6,717 nt of DNA. Origin: an uncultured Clostridia bacterium. Lineage in GTDB: Bacteria > Bacillota > Clostridia > Saccharofermentanales > DTU023. A program made the position numbers and the translations under genes. The DNA lies in contig CAKZWV010000008.1 of NCBI GenBank assembly GCA_937922005.1, positions 1 through 6,717 of the forward strand, written 5' to 3'. Positions 1-5,700 of the stretch are shown piece after piece (position 1 is the first letter of the stretch; each line of letters starts with the position of its first letter). Under the pieces are notes generated by a model. The model was not told where the DNA came from. It worked only from the letters and a program-made list of their open reading frames with translations, and did not search any database.

Positions 1-1461
1 AGGGGGCGAATAGGTCGGGGGATGCGAGGGGGGGATGGGTCTGGGAGATTGCGGACTTTGAGAGGCGGTGGATGGGCGACGGGGCCGAACTGGTTGGCTT
101 CGTCGGGCCTGCCGACTCAAATCTTCCATCTTCGCCGTCAACATATCAACGGGTAAACGCAATTCTCGAGCTAATTTTTGGGTATAGGCCTGACGTTCTG
201 AAAGAGAAGAGAGGCCAGCAATGATCTTACAAGCCTTTTCCTCATAGGCAGCCTTGTTAGCCAGAGCTGCCTCAGATATTGCTCCCTTAGACTCCGCCGA
301 CTCGGATTCTACCGCTTGGCCCCTCGTCAGCCCACTTTCCAAGCGAGCCCGATAGAGAAGAAATTCAACGTCGGACATAGCCTGTTCAAGCTTTGCCTCA
401 AAACGGGTGGCCCCCTCCGTCTTCAAAATCTCATCGGGATCGTGACCGCCCGGCAAGAGCAAAACATGAATCTCTTGGAAACCCGCCCCTTGCAAAATGG
501 GAATGGCCCTTTCGCTCGCCATCTGGCCAGCAGAATCGCCATCGTAACAGAGGATTATTTGCTGAAAATAGCGCTTCATCAGCCGAGCTTGTTCGGAAGT
601 GAGGGCCGTTCCGCAACTAGCCACCGCTGAATCAAAACCGGCCTGAAAAAGGGCGCATACGTCCATATATCCTTCGGCTAGAATGCAATACGGCTTCTTG
701 CTTCGCCTGGCAAATTGAATAGCAAAGAGGGCGCGACTCTTGTCGTAAAGGGCCGTTTGTGGGTTATTGAGGTACTTCGGTGCTCCCTCAAATGTTCCAA
801 TATAGCGGCCCCCAAAGGCAATCAGTTTTTGCGTGGGCGAAAAAATTGGAAACATAATCCGCTGCCGATACTTATCTTTGCGGTTGTCGAGAGCGATCCC
901 GGCGGCAACCATGTCAGCGAGGGCAAAACCCTTCGATTCCAAGTGCCGGATCAATGAATCATACTGGGCGTCAGCGTAGCCAATGCCAAATTTTACGATG
1001 GTTTTCGCATCGTAGCCTCGCTTTTTCTGCAAATACTCCCTTGCCGCTTTCCCTTCTGCATTGTCTGCCATCAGGCTCTTATAGTAATATCGGGCCGTTT
1101 CTACCAGGATTTCTTCGAGGTTCTTAGATTTTTGACTTTGCTGGCCCCGGACCTCAGGGATCAGGATTCCAGCTCGGTCGGCTAGGTAACGCAGAGCTTC
1201 TGGGTAGGAAAGGCCTTCCATCCGCTGGATGAAAGTAACGACATTGCCTCCCGCATGGCAGCCAAAGCAATAAAAGATGCCCTTGGTTGGCGAGACGGAA
1301 AAGGAGGGGGTCTTTTCGTGGTGGAAGGGACAGAGACCAAAGTAGTTGTTAGAGGATTTTTTTGTCAGCTGGACATACTGGGAAACGACCCCTAAGATGT
1401 CGCTTGCCGCCACAATTTCCTCCACTACTTCTTCTGGTATGAAACCAGGCATTCCTGTCAT
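1..1461 (-). CDS. dnaG: DNA primase DnaG (3' end outside window)
   Basis: DnaG makes the short RNA primers that start Okazaki fragments and works with the replicative helicase DnaB. The frame is open from the ATG at 1461-1459 to the window edge, giving 487 residues. The N-terminal zinc-binding domain shows CPFHHEKTPSF and FYCFGC, with likely ligands Cys44, His47, Cys65 and Cys68. The RNA polymerase core follows with RIMFPIF (201-207), FGGRYIG (216-222) and KYLNNP (229-234). The Toprim domain carries EGYMD (263-267, catalytic Glu263) and the metal-binding YDGDSAG (306-312). Residues after about 450 form a Pro/Arg/Ser-rich linker, so the helicase-binding C-terminal domain (family length is usually ~600) is missing only because the window ends. 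A GGAG lies 5 nt before the chosen ATG. A second ATG three codons later is possible. It starts 28 nt after the yajC stop and probably shares its transcript. Confidence 0.97.
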   Translation of the reverse strand, partial: MTGMPGFIPEEVVEEIVAASDILGVVSQYVQLTKKSSNNYFGLCPFHHEKTPSFSVSPTKGIFYCFGCHAGGNVVTFIQRMEGLSYPEALRYLADRAGILIPEVRGQQSQKSKNLEEILVETARYYYKSLMADNAEGKAAREYLQKKRGYDAKTIVKFGIGYADAQYDSLIRHLESKGFALADMVAAGIALDNRKDKYRQRIMFPIFSPTQKLIAFGGRYIGTFEGAPKYLNNPQTALYDKSRALFAIQFARRSKKPYCILAEGYMDVCALFQAGFDSAVASCGTALTSEQARLMKRYFQQIILCYDGDSAGQMASERAIPILQGAGFQEIHVLLLPGGHDPDEILKTEGATRFEAKLEQAMSDVEFLLYRARLESGLTRGQAVESESAESKGAISEAALANKAAYEEKACKIIAGLSSLSERQAYTQKLARELRLPVDMLTAKMEDLSRQARRSQPVRPRRPSTASQSPQSPRPIPPSHPPTYSPP

Positions 1462-1489
1462 TTTCGCTCCATTCCTTATCTTTGCGTTT

Positions 1490-1918
1490 CTACTCTTTGT
1501 CTTTCTTTGCTTTGTCGTCTTTGTCTGCGTCCTCGCCTGGGGTCACGGCGTTATTGATGACCGTCTGGACGGCGTATTTTTTGAAGGTCATCAGGCTGTT
1601 GGCCTTGCTCGTGGCGATGGTCACTTCGTCCCCGCTGAGGTTGACCACCCGGCCTACGATCCCACCGGCGGTGAGAACCTTATCCCCCACCTTCATTCGA
1701 TCTAATGTTGCCTGGTGTTCCTGCTGCTTTTTCTTCTCAGGCCGATACATGAAAAAGTACATAGCAACGAGCAAGAATAAGAGGGGGAGGAAGGTAATGA
1801 TTCCGCCCGCCTTTCCTGCTGGAGCCCCAGCCTGGCTAGCAGCCATCAGGGTCCAGGGAGCGAAAGAAGCGGCTAAGGCAGCCACATGTTGGCTGGCATA
1901 AAAGACTGTGTGCATCAC
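1490..1918 (-). CDS. yajC: Preprotein translocase subunit YajC
   Basis: YajC is a small single-pass inner-membrane protein that associates with the SecDF part of the Sec translocase and helps protein export. The 142-residue product has a strong transmembrane segment at about residues 38-58, followed directly by the family signature YRPEKKKQQ (58-66). The cytoplasmic domain motif MKVGDKVLTAGGIVGRV (75-91) and an acidic/lysine-rich tail follow. Two starts are nearly adjacent: GTG at 1918-1916 and ATG at 1915-1913. The AAAGGAG at 1926-1932 is 7 nt from the GTG and 10 nt from the ATG, so either could be used. The N-terminus is longer than usual for the family and includes an extra weakly hydrophobic stretch at about 10-28. 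It is first in a probable yajC-dnaG operon and is transcribed away from rnpB. Confidence 0.96.
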   Translation of the reverse strand: MMHTVFYASQHVAALAASFAPWTLMAASQAGAPAGKAGGIITFLPLLFLLVAMYFFMYRPEKKKQQEHQATLDRMKVGDKVLTAGGIVGRVVNLSGDEVTIATSKANSLMTFKKYAVQTVINNAVTPGEDADKDDKAKKDKE

Positions 1919-1981
1919 TATATATCTCCTTTAGATTGTAAACAATTTTCCTTCAAGTTTCACTTTGGATGTCAACTAGGC

Positions 1982-2011
1982 ATTGTAGCAAAGATTGTCA
2001 TGTCCTTGCAA
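1982..2011 (-). promoter_or_regulatory. Predicted yajC-dnaG promoter
   Basis: On the minus strand a -35 box TTGCAA (2011-2006), an 18-nt spacer and a -10 box TACAAT (1987-1982) match the sigma70 consensus well. Transcription would start near 1975, leaving a leader of about 57 nt before yajC that contains its ribosome binding site. The prediction rests on sequence match and position only. Confidence 0.65.
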
Positions 2012-2012
2012 C

Positions 2013-2042
2013 TTGACAGAAAGGGGGCTTTGATGGTAGCTT
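2013..2042 (+). promoter_or_regulatory. Predicted rnpB promoter
   Basis: A perfect -35 box TTGACA (2013-2018) is followed after 18 nt by a weak -10 box TAGCTT (2037-2042), which is preceded by TGG, forming an extended -10. The expected start point (~2049-2050) coincides with the first base of the P1 helix of the RNase P RNA, which strengthens the call. Confidence 0.7.
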
Positions 2043-2049
2043 TTGTAGG

Positions 2050-2435
2050 CGAAGAAAAGTAAGACAGTTGCGGCTAGCCCTGCGAAAGCGTGCTAGGTGA
2101 GGAAAGTCCGGGCTCCAAGAACCGATGGTGCTGGGTAGTTCCCAGTGAAGGTAACTTTAAGGAAAGTGCAACAGAAATATACCGCCTACGTCCTAGGCAA
2201 GGGCTTCCTGCTTCGGTAGGGAGTATTTGTTCTAGGGCCGGCAAGGATGGAAAGGCGAGGTAAGAGCTCACCGGCATTCCAGAGATGGAATGGCCCTGTA
2301 AACCCCACCAGGAGCAACACCGTGGAAGATCCGATGGTTCTATGTGGATCTGAGGAGGTGGCTTGAACTCTTTCGGAAGGAAGAGTCTAGATAAATAACT
2401 GTCCCCGACAGAACCCGGCTTAGCACTTTTCTTCG
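2050..2435 (+). ncRNA. rnpB: RNase P RNA, type A-like
   Basis: This is the catalytic RNA of ribonuclease P, which with the RnpA protein removes 5' leaders from tRNA precursors. The universally conserved P4-forming strands are present: GAGGAAAGTCCGGGCTC (2099-2115) near the 5' end and ACAGAACCCGGCTTA (2408-2422) near the 3' end. Other family blocks are GCAACAGAAATATACCGCC (2168-2186), TAAGAGCTCACCGG (2261-2274) and AAACCCCACCAGGAGCAA (2300-2317). The ends are set by an 11-bp perfect P1 helix, 2050-2060 with 2425-2435. The conserved blocks and overall order resemble the E. coli (type A) form rather than the Bacillus type B form. The start agrees with the upstream promoter and a T run follows the end. 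Open frames within it, including a 167-codon one on the minus strand, are artefacts. Confidence 0.97.
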
Positions 2436-2442
2436 TTTTTTT
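2425..2442 (+). terminator. rnpB 3' end and likely intrinsic terminator
   Basis: The 3' strand of the P1 helix (2425-2435) is followed at once by seven T residues (2436-2442). The closing helix of the RNase P RNA, or its 3' part with local pairing, together with this U tract probably ends transcription. The 5' half of the stem is far away (2050-2060), so this is not a classical local hairpin, and efficient termination is inferred. Confidence 0.45.
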
Positions 2443-2581
2443 GTGCCTGATTTTTCCACTTTTTGCATTCACTTCTCTCGCTTCCTTAACCAATATTCCC
2501 TTGCCCTTTCTCTCAGAGCCATTTTTCAGGGACTTTTGGGAGGGCTGAAGGGGCTTGGTGAAGGCGGATCCGGCCAAGTGT
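2443..2581. other. Intergenic stretch with no clear feature
   Basis: No gene with a credible start signal or recognisable product is seen on either strand here. The only structure noted is a short inverted repeat, CTTGG (2554-2558) and CCAAG (2574-2578), just before the next promoter. It is too short to call an operator. Open plus-strand frames crossing this stretch start with TTG, have no convincing ribosome binding site and run through the promoter and terminator described next. Confidence 0.5.
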
Positions 2582-2610
2582 TTGAAAAAGAAGGGCAGAA
2601 CTTATATAAT
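2582..2610 (+). promoter_or_regulatory. Near-consensus sigma70-type promoter
   Basis: TTGAAA (2582-2587), a spacer of exactly 17 nt and a perfect TATAAT (2605-2610) form the best promoter match in the window. The predicted start is near 2617. It drives the short structured transcript that follows and, by read-through, possibly the large purM-type gene starting at 2785. Confidence 0.8.
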
Positions 2611-2616
2611 AAGGCT

Positions 2617-2690
2617 CATAGGCAGGAAAAGCCGATGGAGCTTTCCTTTGGACTTAAGGAAAGAATTCCCAGGCCTGTTGGGCCTTTTTT
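2617..2690 (+). ncRNA. Unidentified short structured RNA or attenuator leader
   Basis: Between the strong promoter and a terminator-like hairpin lies a transcript of about 74 nt. It contains a hairpin with an 8-bp perfect stem, CTTTCCTT (2641-2648) with AAGGAAAG (2656-2663), around a 7-nt loop. A weaker GGC/GCC pairing lies near its 5' end. I could not match it to SAM, purine, THF, ZTP, fluoride, cyclic-di-GMP or SRP RNA consensus sequences from memory. It may be a free-standing small RNA or a transcription-attenuating leader for the downstream gene, whose start codon is about 95 nt beyond the terminator. No function is assigned. Confidence 0.5.
2671..2690 (+). terminator. Predicted intrinsic terminator
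   Basis: A 5-bp stem AGGCC (2671-2675) with GGCCT (2681-2685) around loop TGTTG ends in a run of six T residues (2685-2690). The stem is short. An alternative pairing, CCCA (2668-2671) with TGGG (2679-2682), competes with it. The layout promoter, hairpin, terminator supports real transcription termination here, either constitutive or regulated. Confidence 0.65.
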
Positions 2691-2702
2691 GTGGTTATTT
2701 CC

Positions 2703-2730
2703 TCGAAATGAACTACTTGCATCGTAAAAT
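2703..2730 (+). promoter_or_regulatory. Possible proximal promoter of the purM-type gene
   Basis: TCGAAA (2703-2708), a 16-nt spacer and TAAAAT (2725-2730) give a moderate sigma70 match downstream of the terminator. It would give a leader of roughly 48 nt. If real, the large gene does not need read-through of the upstream terminator. The match is modest in AT-rich sequence. Confidence 0.35.
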
Positions 2731-2732
2731 TC

Positions 2733-2762
2733 CTAGCAGGAAAGAGGGATCCATCTTGCTAG
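2733..2762 (+). promoter_or_regulatory. Inverted repeat in the leader of the purM-type gene
   Basis: CTAGCA (2733-2738) pairs perfectly with TGCTAG (2757-2762). GG (2739-2740) can extend the stem with CC (2751-2752) across a bulge. The hairpin ends 11 nt before the AGGAG ribosome binding site (2774-2778). It could be an mRNA structure or an operator just downstream of the possible promoter. No known motif was recognised. Confidence 0.25.
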
Positions 2763-2784
2763 ATGAAAGGCATAGGAGCTGCAA

Positions 2785-5700
2785 ATGAATCAAAATCAGA
2801 ATAATCCAGATTTTTTAAATAACAAGGCGGGCGGTGATGACGCTAGCTTTGAAGACTTTTTGCACACGGTCAACGCAGTCAATATCAGTGAGGTAGATTT
2901 GCGGCAGTCTGCCCCAAGCCAAACGCAACCGGGTGCCCCAACTCCAGGCTATCCAGCACCTGGCATGCCCCAGATGCCTGACTTACCTCCGATGCCCAAT
3001 CTGGGCGGTGAGATGTCTGATTTGGGGGGCATCCCTCCTATGCCAGACCTATCTGCCATGCCTGGCATGCCTGATTTTCCTGGTATGCAAGGTGACCTTG
3101 GGATGGCCGATACTCCTAGTTTCCCTGATCTGCCGGAGCCCCCAGATTTCCCGGACATGCCGGGTGCACCCAATTTACCTGGAATGCCTGGTGCAGCAGG
3201 CATCCCGGGCATGCCAGAGACTCCAGCTTTCTCTGGAGTAGCTCCCACTCCAGGCATGCCAGAAATGCCAGCAATCCCAGATTTCCCTGATATGCCCACC
3301 ATGCCAGATGACATGGGTATGAGCGGAATGTCCGGGTTGTCAGCTCTTCCGGACAACATGTCCTTTGATACGGAAGAGCCGGATGATTTGCCAGATTCTG
3401 TCTTAGCTCAGATGGGCGTTGAAGCCCCTGAGCTCAGCCCTGAGGATCAAGCCGTAGCAGATGTGGCAGGCTTAGAGCTGGCTGGTATTGACCATGATAC
3501 TGACGTGGACTTAGGTGCAGAGGATGACCAGGCTGCTCAGATGTTGGACCTCGATACGGGCTTGTCGGACCTTTCCTATGCGGGGGTTTCTTATGACAAT
3601 CTGGGAGCAGAAGGTGCGGAAGCAACAGACCAAGAATGGCCTGAGATTCCTGCCGTGCAGACGGCTGAGGTAGCGTTGCCTAGGGACCTTGCTGCTGCCG
3701 TTCTAGCTGCGGAGGACGAGGCGGCTGGCAAGCACACGGAGCCCGCAAAAGAAAAGTCGAAGGCAACAGAGTCAAGATATAAGGTGAATCGCAAGGCTTC
3801 GAAGAAAAATGAACGTTTTGCCTTAGATTTTGGAACGACTCCGGATATTGATAAGAAGTTTAGACAGACCCGGGTCGTTTCGAAAGATAGTGCGGTGACG
3901 GAACAAGGTGAGGATTATATCGAGGATTCTTCCAAGAAGGCACCTTCTGCAGAACCTGCACCAGAGTCTAGTCCTGAGCTAGAGGATAAGGCTACTGAAA
4001 GGCTCCAGGATACGGAGATGATCGCATCCTTGGAAGAACAGGATACTGCTATCGTTACTAGCTCTGAAGAGAATCTAGAGCCTGGAACGCCCAAAACAGA
4101 AGATACGGAAACAGAAGAAACAGATACAACTGAAGAAGTAAAAGAAGCCGACAGCACGGAAGACGACCTTGCTGTGGAGGAAGAGGTTGAGTCTTTAGCT
4201 GAAGAGGCTGACGACCAGGAGGAAGAGCTCACTGCTGAGGACGAAGCTTCTGCGGCAGACTCTCACTCTCAGGAAGAGGAAGAAGCTGAGACTGAGCAAG
4301 AAGAAGGTCTAGGAACTGAAGAAGAGGAAGAAGCCGAGGCTGAGCCAGAAGAAGGTCTAGGAACTGAGGAAGAAGAACTGACTGCTGAAAGCTCTGAAGA
4401 GCCTGTGACAGAAGATGAGACCGCAGAGGAGTCGATCACATCGGAGGAATCTGAAGTAACCGAAGAGTCCGAAGAAACTGAAGATTCCGAAGAAACCGAA
4501 GAGTCCAAAGAAACCGAAGAGTCCAAAAAGTCCGAGAAAGTTGAATCTGCTGAGGAAGCGGAAGAGGCTCAAGAAGAGTCCTTTGCTGAAGATTCTGAGG
4601 ACGAAGCAGAGAAGACAGATGAGGGAGTAGAGAATTCCCTAGTTACTCCAAGTTCCCAAAATGAAATAAACAGTGAAGATACTTTCCTTCCTTCCCTTCC
4701 AGATTTCCTGGCAGGTGATGATGTCTTGACTGGCGACGAGGCTGAAGCGGCTTCTGCTCAGGAATCTGCCAAGACAAGTGGCCATGAAGAATCCCTCTTT
4801 GCTGATGAAGAGACCCCTTGGGCCTCCGACAAGGCTACCAAGGCAGCCAGTACAGAATTTATCCCTGAGATTCCAGAAAGCTTTGATTTGGAAGATGGAT
4901 TATTTGCTGGAACAATAGACAAGGTCGCCAATAAGCCGGAGGGTGAACCCAAAACCTCAGTCTTTGACCCCTTGGCTTTCACGCCCGAAGCTGGTCTTCC
5001 CTCTAGCCTGTCGGAAGAGATGAGCCAGGGTGAACTTGGGACCCTAGCCAATCTTGAAGCATTGGCCGATTCGGCCAATGAAGGTGAGCAGTTGACACGG
5101 CCCAGCGACCTTCCCGAAGGAGAATCGACTGGCTTCAGCGATGAGGCTCTGGCAGCTGCTATGGACCACTATCTGGATGGGGCTGAAATGCCAAAAGAAC
5201 TGGGCTTGTCAGACGAGGACTATACGATGCCACCTCTTGTTGAAGGCGAAGAAGGCAAATCTTCAGAGGAAGGCGAAGCCAAGGCAGAAGGAGAAGAGGA
5301 CTTCGATCTCTCTGCCTTTACCGAGGAACATTTGGAGGGCGGAGCCTATAGAGGGACGGACTATGACGATACCCCTAAGGTAAAGATTACTTTGTCGCCT
5401 GAGGAAAAGGCCGAGGAAGAACGTAGGGCATTAGAACACGACTACGAAGAATCTGCGCAGTCCCTTCACCAGAGTCTCAGTTCTCCTGAGTCGGCTACCT
5501 ACGCTAGACTTGGGGTCTCTACGGCGAAAAAAGCCATTAAAAAGGCCCTACGTAATACCGACAAGGGAATTTTCCCTGGAGCCTTTGCTATCATCCAAGA
5601 GGACATTGCAGGCGATCCAGACTATTGCTATGCCATGCATGCGGACGGAGCAGGGAATAAGTCCAGCCTTAGCTATCTCCAGTATAAGAATACGGGGAAT

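Noticed and set aside
316..1705. Several plus-strand frames of 69-139 codons
   Set aside because: They overlap the clearly identified dnaG and yajC genes on the other strand and encode nothing recognisable.
1935..1963. Second yajC promoter candidate (GTGAAA-17-TACAAT on the minus strand)
   Set aside because: Its start point would fall near 1928, inside the yajC ribosome binding site at 1926-1932, leaving no usable leader.
2074..2577. 167-codon open frame on the minus strand
   Set aside because: It lies mostly over the RNase P RNA gene, whose conserved blocks and P1 helix explain the sequence, and the product has no recognisable domain.
2443..2727. 94-codon plus-strand frame after rnpB
   Set aside because: It begins at TTG immediately after the rnpB T run, has no ribosome binding site and crosses the predicted promoter and terminator.
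2555..2788. 77-codon plus-strand frame ending in an ATGA overlap with the purM-type start
   Set aside because: The overlap suggests translational coupling, but the frame starts at TTG without a well-placed ribosome binding site and runs through a near-consensus promoter and a terminator. Chance is more likely.
2949..3359. 136-codon minus-strand frame with collagen-like Gly-rich repeats
   Set aside because: It is the antisense shadow of the Met/Pro repeat in the purM-type gene; reverse-complemented Pro and Met codons give Gly and His/Ile-rich repeats without a start signal.
4273..4533. Possible CRISPR array in the repeat region
   Set aside because: The repeats are directly adjacent with no unique spacers, are in frame with a coding sequence and encode acidic peptides.
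3915..4572. Ser-rich and Phe/Leu-rich minus-strand frames opposite the acidic region
   Set aside because: They are reverse complements of Glu/Ser codon runs (GAA/GAG to TTC/CTC, shifted frames give Ser), not independent genes.
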